Shown: one piece after another, positions 27,695-36,262 of the stretch
Numbering within the stretch: the stretch's first letter is position 1
How the letters are laid out: each line of letters starts with the position of its first letter
Assembly (NCBI RefSeq): GCF_022533585.1
Contig: NZ_CP092827.1
Coordinates: 3,388,001 to 3,452,000, forward strand
Length of the DNA: 64,000 nucleotides
Direction of reading: 5' to 3'
Source of the DNA: Pseudomonas sp. LS.1a
GTDB taxonomy: Bacteria > Pseudomonadota > Gammaproteobacteria > Pseudomonadales > Pseudomonadaceae
Notes under the pieces: generated by a model
Database searches by the model: none
Seen by the model: only the letters and a program-made list of their open reading frames with translations
What the model was told of the DNA's origin: nothing
Translations under genes and position numbers: made by a program

Positions 27695-28087
27695 ATGAAA
27701 ATACATGTCGCAAGGTTGATGCTGCTCGGCCTGTTCTCGTTCGCGGCGATGGGCACGGCGTCGGCAACACAAATGAAGGCGCCCGTAGCGGCGGCCCCGG
27801 CAGTTCAATCACCGTTGCAGCCTGCCGGCAACCCTTGGTCCAGGGTGGCCAGTGTGGCCGATGCACAGCCGGCCACGCTGCTGGCCCACGATGACGACCG
27901 CTGGCATGACCACCGCAGCGACTGGCGCCGCGAACAGTGGCGCCGCGAGCAAGCCCGCCGTGATTGGGAACGCCGGCGAGACTGGGAACGCCGCCGCGAC
28001 TGGGAGCGCCGCCGCGACTGGGAGCGCCGCCATGATCGGGCCATGCACCACCGCTACCATGACGATTATCGTTACTATCGCCGCTGA
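27695..28087 (+). CDS. Secreted basic RRDWE-repeat protein
   Basis: This 130-residue protein has an N-terminal signal sequence (VARLMLLGLFSFAAMGTASA) and a low-complexity C-terminal half. From about residue 85 a six-residue unit D-W-E-R-R-R repeats four times, encoded by 18-bp DNA repeats at 27962-28033, and the tail is rich in His, Tyr and Arg. I do not know a function; proteins of this look in pseudomonads are small periplasmic or surface proteins. The ATG at 27695 was chosen for the signal sequence that follows; a longer ORF upstream is unsupported. Confidence 0.7.
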   Translation: MKIHVARLMLLGLFSFAAMGTASATQMKAPVAAAPAVQSPLQPAGNPWSRVASVADAQPATLLAHDDDRWHDHRSDWRREQWRREQARRDWERRRDWERRRDWERRRDWERRHDRAMHHRYHDDYRYYRR

Positions 28088-28114
28088 TCGTTGATCCGCA
28101 ATTGGCGCGCTCGA

Positions 28115-28148
28115 TGTGGGAGCGGCCTTGTGTAAGGTCGCTCCCACA
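28115..28148. repeat. Short palindrome TGTGGGAGC...GCTCCCACA
   Basis: TGTGGGAGCGGCCTTGTGTAAGGTCGCTCCCACA is a compact version of the second REP-like family, with arms of nine perfect bases and partial complementarity inside. It lies between the convergent RRDWE-repeat gene and the DUF2986 gene and may end transcription from both. Confidence 0.7.
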
Positions 28149-28165
28149 GAGGCACGTGACAGGCA

Positions 28166-28324
28166 TCAGCTCCCCGTAACGCCTGGGGTATCCGCTGCCG
28201 CTTCGGCCTCCATCTTCAACCGGTCGGCCTTGCAAATGTACTTGGGCTTGCGCGGCGCCAGTTTGGCGCTGGCCTTCTTGGCATGCGCCTGCAATAGCTG
28301 CTTGATCTTCTTGCGACGGTTCAT
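28166..28324 (-). CDS. DUF2986-family small basic protein
   Basis: This 52-residue protein begins MNRRKKIKQLLQAHAKKASA and is strongly basic, with the KPKYICKADRLKMEAEA segment typical of the DUF2986 family seen across Pseudomonas and other gammaproteobacteria. The ATG at 28324 has GAGTGAG just upstream; an upstream ATG at 28360 adds twelve residues without family support. The function is unknown; the charge suggests binding to nucleic acid or ribosomes, which is a guess. Confidence 0.7.
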   Translation of the reverse strand: MNRRKKIKQLLQAHAKKASAKLAPRKPKYICKADRLKMEAEAAADTPGVTGS

Positions 28325-28478
28325 TCTCACTCGACCTGTCAGTCTGGTTTGGCTGAACACATCATACCTCGCCTGGGCCAGCGTCTCGTTGACGTTATTT
28401 TCACACCCGGCAGATTAGCGTCACGCCCTTTCCGGTCACGGGCACATCCGCTGGCCGCCAAGCTACGACGAGGCATAC

Positions 28479-30242
28479 GTGTCACACACTCCATCCCCCT
28501 CCTCGCCCAAGCGCGTGGACTGGGCCGGCCTGGGCTGGCTTTTGCTGTTCTTCTGGTACTTCTCGGGCGTGACCCAGGCGTTGCTGCTGTTCAGTGGTAC
28601 CACCGGGTTCGCCGGCTTTCGCGATGCATTTTTCCTCAGCAGCCTGTGGCTGGCCCCGGTGCTGCTGCTGCCACGCTTCACCCGTACCACTGCCGCGGTC
28701 ATCGGCCTGGTGCTGTGGGCCGCTTCGCTGGTGGGCCTGAGCTACTTCGGCATCTATCGCCAGGAGTTCTCGCAAAGCGTCATCTTCGTGATGTTCGAGT
28801 CCAACACCGCCGAGGCCGGTGAGTACTTCAGCCAGTACTTCAGCGTCTGGCTGGGTCTGGCATTGCTGCTGTACACCCTGGTGGCGGTGTTGCTGTGGAA
28901 GCGCGTACGCCCGGTCAGCCTGCCACTGCGCAGCCGCCTGCCGGTGGTCGCCCTGTTGCTGCTGGCCAACCTGGTGTACCCGTTCTACAAACAGATGGTG
29001 ACCCAGCAGCGCAGCTTCGCCGATGCGGCCGAAAAGGTGCAGCAGCGCATGGAACCCGCCGTGCCTTGGCAACTGCTGGTCGGCTACCGCCAGTACCGCC
29101 AGCAACTGGACAACATGCAGGAGCTCCTGGCCCAGAACGCCGCGCTGCCCCCACTGCAAAACCTGCATGACAGTAGCGGTGCAGCGCCACGCACGCTGGT
29201 GCTGGTGCTGGGCGAATCCACCACCCGCGAGCACATGCACCTGTACGGCTACAACCGCGACACCACGCCCAACCTCGACGCACTGGCCGCCAGCGACAAG
29301 AGCCTGACGGTATTCCGCAACGTGGTATCGCCACGCCCGTACACCATCGAAGTGATGCAGCAGATCCTCACCTTTGGCGACGAGCAGAACCCGGACCGCT
29401 TCCTCACCGACCCGTCGCTGATCAACCTGATGAAACAGGCCGGCTACAAGACCTTCTGGATCACCAACCAGCAGACCATGACCAAGCGCAACACCATGCT
29501 GACCACCTTCTCGCAGCAGACGGACGCGCCGGTGTACCTCAACAACCAGCGCAACCAGAATGCCAGTCAGTACGACGACGTGGTACTGGCACCGTTCGAG
29601 AAGGCCCTGCAGGACCCGGCGCCGAACAAGTTCATCATCGTGCACCTGCTGGGTACGCACATGGACTATCGCTATCGCTACCCGAACGACTACGCGCACT
29701 TCAACGACCGCCAGGGGGCGCCTGGCAAGCTGACGGCCGACCAGGTGGAAACCTACAACTTCTACGACAACGCGGTGCGCTACAACGACTACGTGGTATC
29801 GAGCCTGATCAAGCGTTACTCGGCCAGTACCCCCAATGGTTTCCTGCTGTACCTGTCAGACCATGGCGAAGATGTGTACAGCTCTGGCAACCACGACCGC
29901 CTGGGGCGCAACGAAGGCGCGCCAACCCGGCCGATGTACACCATCCCGTTCCTGCTGTGGACTTCGCCCAGCTGGCAGGCCGAGCACCCGCGCGACTTAC
30001 AGGCGATGGCCGACCGCCCCTACAGCAGCTCGCACCTGATCCATACCCTGTCCGACCTGGCCGGGCTGAGCTATGACCGTTACGAACCGGCCAAGAGCCT
30101 GGTAAACCCGCAGTTCGTGGTGGCACCGCGCTGGATTGGCGACCCGTACCGCAAGGACGGCTTGCGCGAATTCGACCAGTTGCCGCTGGACAAGGCCGAG
30201 CGGGTGCGGGAGACGGTCAGTAGCGGGAAGAACCTGAACTGA
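28479..30242 (+). CDS. Phosphoethanolamine transferase, CptA/EptA-like
   Basis: This 587-residue inner-membrane enzyme has five hydrophobic helices in residues 1-170 and a periplasmic sulfatase-fold domain. Metal and nucleophile motifs are seen: VLGESTTREHMHLYGYNRDT with the catalytic threonine in ESTTR, and YLSDHGEDVYSSGNHDRLGR near the C-terminus. The family transfers phosphoethanolamine from phosphatidylethanolamine to lipid A or core sugars; the overall form is closest to CptA, which acts on heptose. The start is GTG at 28479 with GACGAGG ahead of it. Action on the outer-membrane surface fits the nearby pssA and pqi genes, but they are not one operon. Confidence 0.87.
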   Translation: MSHTPSPSSPKRVDWAGLGWLLLFFWYFSGVTQALLLFSGTTGFAGFRDAFFLSSLWLAPVLLLPRFTRTTAAVIGLVLWAASLVGLSYFGIYRQEFSQSVIFVMFESNTAEAGEYFSQYFSVWLGLALLLYTLVAVLLWKRVRPVSLPLRSRLPVVALLLLANLVYPFYKQMVTQQRSFADAAEKVQQRMEPAVPWQLLVGYRQYRQQLDNMQELLAQNAALPPLQNLHDSSGAAPRTLVLVLGESTTREHMHLYGYNRDTTPNLDALAASDKSLTVFRNVVSPRPYTIEVMQQILTFGDEQNPDRFLTDPSLINLMKQAGYKTFWITNQQTMTKRNTMLTTFSQQTDAPVYLNNQRNQNASQYDDVVLAPFEKALQDPAPNKFIIVHLLGTHMDYRYRYPNDYAHFNDRQGAPGKLTADQVETYNFYDNAVRYNDYVVSSLIKRYSASTPNGFLLYLSDHGEDVYSSGNHDRLGRNEGAPTRPMYTIPFLLWTSPSWQAEHPRDLQAMADRPYSSSHLIHTLSDLAGLSYDRYEPAKSLVNPQFVVAPRWIGDPYRKDGLREFDQLPLDKAERVRETVSSGKNLN

Positions 30243-30263
30243 GTGTTGTGCGGTCGGGATTGC

Positions 30264-30311
30264 CGGGGGCGCTTTGCGCCCCTTTCGCGACACAAGGCCG
30301 CTCCCACAAGC
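30264..30311. repeat. Half copy of the second REP-like family
   Basis: GGGGGCGCTTTGCGCCCC forms a hairpin and is followed by TTTCGCGACACAAGGCCGCTCCCACA, the same order as the left arm at 2929. It lies between the convergent phosphoethanolamine transferase and pqiC genes; the hairpin and the following T bases could act as a terminator. Confidence 0.65.
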
Positions 30312-30320
30312 GGTCAGCCA

Positions 30321-30857
30321 TCAGGCAGGCTGGGCACAGCTGCCCTGCCGGGCACTGCCCCGCACTGCCTCCGCCAGTTTGCGCAGGTTGGCCTGGTGGG
30401 CATTGACCAGGCTGGCGATGCTGTTGTCCGCCGCCGTCTGCAACGAGGTTCGGCAGGTCAGCCCGGCCTCACCCGGGCGCGTCAGACGCCAGACCGCTTC
30501 CAGCGAGGCATAGCGCCCCGGCACGCTATCGAAACGCTGCACATCCACCCGCAGCAACGCATTGCCGCCCCCCACAGCCCCGCCCAGCTGGTCCTGCAAG
30601 GCGCTGCGGAATTCATCCACCAGGTTGGCCCCCCACCACTCCGTTTCGAGGATGGCCAGGCCGCTCTGCCCTTGCCGCACCACCAACTGCGGGCGGTCCA
30701 CCTGCGGTGGCACGGCCACCCTCGCCACCTGGATGCGCTGGCCGCTGTCGCGCACCGGCTCGCTCGGTACCAGCGTGTGATAGTTGTTCGGGGTACTGCT
30801 GCATCCCCACAGCACGGCCAGCAGGCCGGCGCCACACATATTGCGCAGTCGATGCAT
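30321..30857 (-). CDS. pqiC: PqiC-type outer-membrane lipoprotein
   Basis: This 178-residue lipoprotein has a signal sequence ending in the lipobox-like VLWGC with Cys19, followed by the ABC-transport auxiliary (DUF330) domain. It is the third part of the Pqi intermembrane lipid-transport complex and is thought to anchor the PqiB tube in the outer membrane. It starts 11 bp after pqiB. Length and order agree with the pqiABC operon of enterobacteria. Confidence 0.85.
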   Translation of the reverse strand: MHRLRNMCGAGLLAVLWGCSSTPNNYHTLVPSEPVRDSGQRIQVARVAVPPQVDRPQLVVRQGQSGLAILETEWWGANLVDEFRSALQDQLGGAVGGGNALLRVDVQRFDSVPGRYASLEAVWRLTRPGEAGLTCRTSLQTAADNSIASLVNAHQANLRKLAEAVRGSARQGSCAQPA

Positions 30858-30868
30858 CGGCTGTCTCC

Positions 30869-32509
30869 TCAGGGTTCAAGGTCTGCTGCACTGGCTGCTT
30901 TCGGCCGGCCACGTATCAGCGATTCGGGGTGCCGGCCCAGGTAATCGGCAAGGTCACGCAGCGAACGCGACATGCGCTCCAGTTCATCCAGGGTTTCACC
31001 CATCCGCTCGCGCTGCGGCGAGTCTTCGGCGATCGCCGAATTGGCCGTGCGCAGGGTCTTGTGCACTTCGTCCAGCGCCACCTTCACATCCGGCAGGGTC
31101 TGGCCATTGAACTGCTTGAGGCTGGCGCGCAGCTCACGCAGGCTGCCGTCCAGGTTGTTGGCGATACTCTCCAGCGGCAGTTTGCTGATGCGCTCCACCA
31201 CCCGCTGCAGCTGTTCCTGCAATTGCTCCAGGCTGCCTGGCAATGTGGGGATGGTGATAGGGTCGGCGGTCTTGTCGAAGGCCACCTTGGGGGCATCCGG
31301 GTAGAAGTCCAGGGAGATGAACATTTGCCCGGTAATCAGGTTGCCGCTGCGCGCCTGCGCCCGCAGCCCGTGCTCGACAAAGGTGCCGATCAGCCGCCGT
31401 GCGCCATCCATGTCGCCTTCGGCATGCTTGAACACGGCAAGCATCTTGCGGTGCACCGGCCCCAGCCGCTGTGGGTAGATAACCGCATCGACCACCACCG
31501 GGAAGGTCTGCCGGGTGGCATCGTAGTCGAGCTTGACCGAGGTGACCCGGCCAAACTCCACCCCCTTGAACTCCACCGGGGCTCCCACCGACAGCCCGCG
31601 CATGGCCTGGTCGAAGCGCAATTGCAGGTACTGCGCCTGGCCACTGGGCGGTGCCAGGGCGGTGTCGCGGTCGGCAAACAGCTGGAAGCGTGCCTGATCG
31701 GCAGCGGGCTCGGCTTGCGGGGCGAAGTCGGGCGAGCCAAAGGCCAGCCCACCCACCAGGATCGACGACAACGATTCAGTATCGATCTTCAGGCCGTTGG
31801 CACCGATCTGCATGTCGACGCCACTGGCGTTCCAGAAGCGGGTATCGGCACTGACGAAGCTGTCGTAGGGGGCCTGCACGAATATGCCAATCTCCACGCC
31901 CTTGCCATCGCCCTGCAGGGCAAAGGAAACCACCTCACCCACCGGGATCTTGCGGTAGTAGATCGATGAGCCAATATCCAGCGACCCCAGGTCGCTGGCG
32001 GTAAGGACAAAGCGCTTGCCCTTTTCGTCGTAGGTGATCGGCGGTGGCAGCTCCAGGCCGACGAAGGACTTCTCCGGCACTTTCGATTCACCGGAATCCG
32101 CCCCGATGAAACTGCCCGACAGCAGTGTGTCCACGCCGGACACGCCGCCCACGCCAATGCGTGGCCGCACCACCCAGAAGCGCGCACCCTGGGTGGCGAA
32201 CGCGCGGGCGTCGTTGGACAGCTGGACCTTTGCGACCACGCTCTTCTTGTCGTCGGCCAGGTCCACCGTAGTAACTTCGCCAATCACCACGCTGCGGTAC
32301 TTGACCTGGGTCTTGTGCGCCACCAGCCCTTCCCCGGTGTGGAAGGAAATGGCGATGACCGGTCCCTGCTGCATCCAGTTGCGCACCACCAGCGAAGCGC
32401 CGATCAGGATCGCCAATATCGGCACGATCCATACCAGCGACACACTCCAGCGCCGGGTGCGCACTTCAACCTGCCCCGCGCCCTCGCGCTTGTCAGTCTG
32501 TTGCACCAT
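30869..32509 (-). CDS. pqiB: PqiB intermembrane transport protein, three MlaD domains
   Basis: This 546-residue protein has one N-terminal membrane helix (SLVWIVPILAILIGASLVVR) and three MCE/MlaD domains in tandem, at about 40-140, 155-270 and 285-400, followed by a helical C-terminal needle (ISKLPLESIANNLDGSLREL and a long amphipathic tail). In the known family the protein forms a hexameric tube across the periplasm for lipid exchange. The ATG at 32509 has GGAG ten bases upstream and gives the same 546-residue length as E. coli PqiB. It overlaps the end of the preceding pqiA-like gene by 17 bases. Confidence 0.92.
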   Translation of the reverse strand: MVQQTDKREGAGQVEVRTRRWSVSLVWIVPILAILIGASLVVRNWMQQGPVIAISFHTGEGLVAHKTQVKYRSVVIGEVTTVDLADDKKSVVAKVQLSNDARAFATQGARFWVVRPRIGVGGVSGVDTLLSGSFIGADSGESKVPEKSFVGLELPPPITYDEKGKRFVLTASDLGSLDIGSSIYYRKIPVGEVVSFALQGDGKGVEIGIFVQAPYDSFVSADTRFWNASGVDMQIGANGLKIDTESLSSILVGGLAFGSPDFAPQAEPAADQARFQLFADRDTALAPPSGQAQYLQLRFDQAMRGLSVGAPVEFKGVEFGRVTSVKLDYDATRQTFPVVVDAVIYPQRLGPVHRKMLAVFKHAEGDMDGARRLIGTFVEHGLRAQARSGNLITGQMFISLDFYPDAPKVAFDKTADPITIPTLPGSLEQLQEQLQRVVERISKLPLESIANNLDGSLRELRASLKQFNGQTLPDVKVALDEVHKTLRTANSAIAEDSPQRERMGETLDELERMSRSLRDLADYLGRHPESLIRGRPKAASAADLEP

Positions 32510-33137
32510 CAATACGGCCTCCCTCATTGGCACGGCAATCCCAGATCAGGCGTGGATCGAAGCTCATCGCAGAAAACATGGTCAGTACCACCACCATGCC
32601 GAAAAACAGAATGCCCAGCCGCGGCTCGATGGTGCCCAGCCCGCGCAGTTGCACCAGCGCCGCCACCAGTGCCACCACCATCACATCGAGCATCGACCAG
32701 TAACCGATCAACTCGACGAAGCGGTACAGCTGCGAGCGCTGCCGGCAGGCCCAGGTGGAACCGCGCTGGGCGGTGAACAGCAACAGGCCAAGCGAGAAGA
32801 ACTTGATGGCAGGCACGCCCACACTGGCGATGAAGATGATCAACGCGATGTCCCAGGCACCGGCCTCCCAGAACTCCAGCACACCACCGCCGATAGTGCT
32901 TTCGCTGCCGCTGCCAAGCATTTCGGTGTGCATCACCGGTAGCAGGTTGGCGGGAATGTAGAAAATCAGCGCCGCCAGCAGAAACGCCCAGCCGCGGCTG
33001 ATGGCATTGGCCTTGCGCCGGTGAATGGCGGCACCACAGCGGTCGCAGGTGTGCGCACCGCTACCCAGTTCGCAGGCCTGCCCGCAGCCATGGCACAGGC
33101 ACAGGCCCAGGTCGGCGGCGTTGGCCGGGGTATTCAT
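32493..33137 (-). CDS. PqiA C-terminal-half-like membrane protein
   Basis: This 214-residue inner-membrane protein has a zinc-ribbon-like pair of CxxC motifs at the N-terminus (LCHGCGQAC and CDRCGAA) and four hydrophobic helices. In enterobacteria PqiA is one protein with two such halves; here the halves are separate genes. Its ATG overlaps the stop of the upstream half in an ATGA junction, so the two are made in a coupled manner and probably assemble together with PqiB. Confidence 0.85.
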   Translation of the reverse strand: MNTPANAADLGLCLCHGCGQACELGSGAHTCDRCGAAIHRRKANAISRGWAFLLAALIFYIPANLLPVMHTEMLGSGSESTIGGGVLEFWEAGAWDIALIIFIASVGVPAIKFFSLGLLLFTAQRGSTWACRQRSQLYRFVELIGYWSMLDVMVVALVAALVQLRGLGTIEPRLGILFFGMVVVLTMFSAMSFDPRLIWDCRANEGGRIDGATD

Positions 33138-33730
33138 ACCTGCTCCCACAAGTCACGGATGTCCTTGCCGGCGATATGGATAATCAGCATGCTCAACGCG
33201 GCCAGGGCCAGCAGGCCGATGCCGGGGATCACATCGAGCAACCCGGCCAGCTTGATCACTGCCACCATCGCCCCCAGCAGGCACACCTCCAGCATGCTCC
33301 AAGGCCGCAGGCTCTCCAGGCTGCGCATGCACAGGGCAAAGCCGGGGGCGCGCTGGCCGGCCAGGGCGTAACTCAATAGCCAGCACAACACGGCAATCTG
33401 CAGCACCGGCGCAAAGATGATCGACAAGGCCATGACCAGGGCGATGAAGGTGATACTGCCGTGGCTGAGGATCTGCACCGAGTCCCATAACGTCGCCGAG
33501 TGGGTCAGCCCTTGCATGCCGATGGTCATCACCGGGTAGAAGTTGGCGAACACCAGCAGGATGCCCCCCGTCACACTCAGGGCCAGCCGCTGCTGCACGG
33601 TCAGCGAGGTGTGCCGGTACAGCACCCCTCCACAGCGCGGGCAAACGGCGCGCTGGTGCTTGAGCAGCGGCGCACGGTGGTACACCGTGTCGCAGTACTC
33701 ACAGATGATCAGGTGCTGGGTCTGGCTCAT
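33134..33730 (-). CDS. pqiA: PqiA N-terminal-half-like membrane protein
   Basis: This 198-residue protein is the first gene of the pqi operon. It has the zinc-ribbon-like CEYCDTVYHRA and CPRCGGVLYRH motifs followed by four hydrophobic helices, with the VFANFYPVMTIGMQGLTHSA loop typical of PqiA. It pairs with the next gene to replace the single two-domain PqiA of other bacteria. In E. coli the operon responds to oxidative stress; nothing in the upstream 150 bp here shows a clear SoxR/S-type site. Confidence 0.85.
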   Translation of the reverse strand: MSQTQHLIICEYCDTVYHRAPLLKHQRAVCPRCGGVLYRHTSLTVQQRLALSVTGGILLVFANFYPVMTIGMQGLTHSATLWDSVQILSHGSITFIALVMALSIIFAPVLQIAVLCWLLSYALAGQRAPGFALCMRSLESLRPWSMLEVCLLGAMVAVIKLAGLLDVIPGIGLLALAALSMLIIHIAGKDIRDLWEQV

Positions 33731-33881
33731 GGAGTTTCCACAGGTAGCCCGGATTCAGGCCGTGATATGCCGGCGGACCACATCTGATATCCGGTTTAGA
33801 CCATCCCGGCAAAACTGCCATCATTAACAGCAAAGCCGAACTATCCTGTGAAACGGGATCCCCACCTGCTGGAGGTTTGCC

Positions 33882-34355
33882 ATGCGTACGTTCACGTGGA
33901 GTTACCTGCTGGTGCTGCTGTGCGCGGCATCGGCAGCCCAGGCGCAGTCGGTGGTGCCGCTCAAGGGCCAAAGCAGCCAGCAGATGCAACTGGATATCAA
34001 TGATTGCAATACCGTCGCGACCAATGCCGCGAACAGTGCCGCGACCTCCAACGCCCCCCATGTCGGTGGCCGCGTACGCGGTGCCGCTGCCGGCGCGGTT
34101 GCCGGTGCGGCAGGCGCGCAGGTGCGCGGCAACCAGCACGACGAGCTGTATGATCGGGTCGGTGACGATGCCAAGGAGCAATACCGGCAGAACCGCGCCG
34201 GTGAAGTAGCCGCCGCCGGTGCTGCGGTCGGTGGCATGCGCCAGCGTCAGGACCGCCGCCAGGACCGTCGCGGCCAGGACGAAGCGAAAGCCCAGGCCCA
34301 TGCCAGTGCCTACGCCGGATGCCTGCAGGGGCGCGGCTACCAGGTCAGTCCCTGA
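33882..34355 (+). CDS. Exported glycine-zipper (YMGG-like) protein
   Basis: This 157-residue protein has a signal peptide (YLLVLLCAASAAQAQS) and a central glycine-zipper helix pair, RGAAAGAVAGAAGAQVRG and AAAGAAVGGMRQRQDRRQDR, as in outer-membrane-associated YMGG-like proteins. The cysteines near residues 42 and 149 could form a disulfide. The segment between is rich in Gln and Arg. Function is unknown; envelope stress or membrane insertion is the usual suggestion. It is divergent from pqiA and preceded by GGAGG. Confidence 0.75.
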   Translation: MRTFTWSYLLVLLCAASAAQAQSVVPLKGQSSQQMQLDINDCNTVATNAANSAATSNAPHVGGRVRGAAAGAVAGAAGAQVRGNQHDELYDRVGDDAKEQYRQNRAGEVAAAGAAVGGMRQRQDRRQDRRGQDEAKAQAHASAYAGCLQGRGYQVSP

Positions 34356-34403
34356 TCAGCAGGCGCGCCATGCCTTGGAAGAAGGAAGCATGGCGTGCCT
34401 GTT

Positions 34404-35309
34404 TCAGAACCTGGCCAGTTCTTCCCGGCAGAACTCGACGAACAGCTGCGCCGGCTTGGTCAGTTGCACCCGCTTCAACCACGCTGCCGCCAACCCCGAC
34501 AGTGCCACCGGCTCGGCGATATCCAGCATGGCCAGGCGTTGCCCGTCGTAGGTGTACTCCGAATGCGGTCGCGTCACCAGCAGCGAAAAGCCGAAGCCCT
34601 GCCCGACCATGCCACGCACCATTTCGATTGACGGCGAGCTGAAGACGATGTTGGGCGTCAGGCCCATTTCGTTGAACAGGCTGACGAAGTAGGTGCGGCT
34701 GGGGGCCACATCCAGCAGGATCATCGGCTCCGGGCACAGGTCGCGCAGCGATACCTGGGCCTGGCCGGCGAAGCGGTGGTTCTCGGGCAGCAGCACATAG
34801 GGCTTCTGCGGCGGCATCAGCGGCTCGGCCTCGATGGTGCCGTCCAGGTCATGGTCGTAGAGAAACGCCAGGTCGAAGGTACCGGCAGTCAGGCCCTGGA
34901 TCAGGTCCTGCTGCTCGCCGTCGCGCAGGCGGATATCCACCCCCGGGTAACGCTGGCGAAAGCCGGCGATCAGGCGCGGCAGGTACAGCGGTGCCACGGT
35001 TTCGAAGCAACCGATGTCGATTTGCCCGGCCACGGTGTCGTTGTCGGCCAGGGCATTCTGCTCGAATTCGTGGGCCATCTGCAGCAGCGACTTGGTCTTG
35101 GCATAAAAGCGCTTGCCGCTGGGCGTCAGCGACACACCCTGGGCGTGGTGGCGAATGAACAGCTGCACGCCGAAACTTTCCTCCAGGCTCTTGATGGCCG
35201 TGGAGATGGACGGCTGGGCGATGTACAGCTGGCGTGAAGCCTCGGCAACGCTGCCGGCCTCCACCGTGGTGACGAAGTACTTGAGTTGTCGCAATGTATA
35301 GGCCGCCAC
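34404..35309 (-). CDS. LysR-family transcriptional regulator
   Basis: This is a LysR-type regulator of about 301 residues with the N-terminal helix-turn-helix ASRQLYIAQPSISTAIKSLE and a ligand domain resembling regulators of aromatic or sulfur metabolism (CFETVAPLYLPRLIAGFRQR). Both possible starts are GTG; 35309 has AGAGAGG at good spacing, 35315 does not. No obvious target gene is adjacent; the divergent side holds only a small ORF and a VOC gene. Target and effector are unknown. Confidence 0.82.
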   Translation of the reverse strand: MAAYTLRQLKYFVTTVEAGSVAEASRQLYIAQPSISTAIKSLEESFGVQLFIRHHAQGVSLTPSGKRFYAKTKSLLQMAHEFEQNALADNDTVAGQIDIGCFETVAPLYLPRLIAGFRQRYPGVDIRLRDGEQQDLIQGLTAGTFDLAFLYDHDLDGTIEAEPLMPPQKPYVLLPENHRFAGQAQVSLRDLCPEPMILLDVAPSRTYFVSLFNEMGLTPNIVFSSPSIEMVRGMVGQGFGFSLLVTRPHSEYTYDGQRLAMLDIAEPVALSGLAAAWLKRVQLTKPAQLFVEFCREELARF

Positions 35310-35458
35310 GGGCACCTCTCTGACGCCGGTCTGGGCGCGCTGGGATCAGGCCTGACACTTTACCCTTGGCAGCGGGTGGGTGGGGGCTGGGTGATGAAGG
35401 ATTTACCTATGGCTTGGGCAGGTTTTTTGTAGGGGGGACGCCTTGCGCCCCCTGCGTA

Positions 35459-35644
35459 CTACTCGAAGTCGACATTCGTCGGCACACAGTCGTCGCCGAT
35501 CAGTTTGTACTCTGGCGCGCATGCCATGCCGACCACAGGGCCTACCCCACGCTTGCGCCTGGACAGTGTCTCCTGAGGTTCCGGGTGATCCATTAGATCG
35601 TGGTCATCGCGAGCTGGCAGTTCATTCATCGATTCTTCTTGCAT
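35459..35644 (-). CDS. Small acidic hypothetical protein
   Basis: A 61-codon ORF begins MQEESMNELPARDDHDLMDH and ends with two cysteines in a short conserved-looking tail (MACAPEYKLIGDDCVPTNVD). The ATG at 35644 has AGGAG eight bases upstream; an ATG two codons earlier is too close to it. No signal sequence or known domain is seen. The good ribosome site and lack of a competing gene in this 550-bp interval support it as real, but without homologues to compare confidence stays modest. Confidence 0.5.
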   Translation of the reverse strand: MQEESMNELPARDDHDLMDHPEPQETLSRRKRGVGPVVGMACAPEYKLIGDDCVPTNVDFE

Positions 35645-35867
35645 GGTCATGACTCCTGGCTTGGTTGATTACGCCCGACCAACGTTAATGACCGTTCAGC
35701 TCGCAGCCCATCTGGAAACACAGCCCACCCCACCAGCCCCGTAAAGGCGATCAGCTGCAGCAGCGCATGTTCCTTGCAGGTGCCCCCTGCTCGAGCGTTG
35801 CCACTGGTCAAATGCCCCCGAACGGCTTTACTGATACTTATCGACCCCATGCATACGGTGTGCGTTC

Positions 35868-36254
35868 ATGAAGATCATAGTCACCAGCATCCTCGTCGAC
35901 GACCAGGCCAAAGCCCTGGCTTTCTACCACTACGTACTCGGTTTCGAGCCCAAGCACGACGTCCCCATGGGCCGGCACCGCTGGCTGACCCTCACCTCCC
36001 CCAACGACCCCAACGGCGTCGAGTTGCTGCTGGAGCCCGACGCACACCCGGCTGCCAAGGTATACAAGGCCGCGCTCAGGCAGGACGGCATCCCTGCCAC
36101 CTCGTTCGGCGTGCGTGACATCCAGGCCGAATATACCCGGCTGTGCGCGGCGGGCGTGCAATTCACCCAGCCGCCCACCCCCATGGGGCCCGTCACCGTG
36201 GCGGTGTTCGATGACACCTGCGGCAACCTGATCCAGATCACCCAGAAACACTAG
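35868..36254 (+). CDS. VOC (glyoxalase-fold) protein
   Basis: This 128-residue protein has the paired beta-alpha-beta-beta-beta units of the vicinal-oxygen-chelate superfamily: IVTSILVDDQAKALAFYHYV then a second module ending FDDTCGNLIQITQKH. Such proteins include lyases, dioxygenases and resistance proteins; the substrate is not predictable. The metal-site residues are not clearly those of glyoxalase I. Its 3' end is 8 bp from the end of the convergent histidine kinase gene. Confidence 0.8.
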   Translation: MKIIVTSILVDDQAKALAFYHYVLGFEPKHDVPMGRHRWLTLTSPNDPNGVELLLEPDAHPAAKVYKAALRQDGIPATSFGVRDIQAEYTRLCAAGVQFTQPPTPMGPVTVAVFDDTCGNLIQITQKH

Positions 36255-36262
36255 GTGTACGT

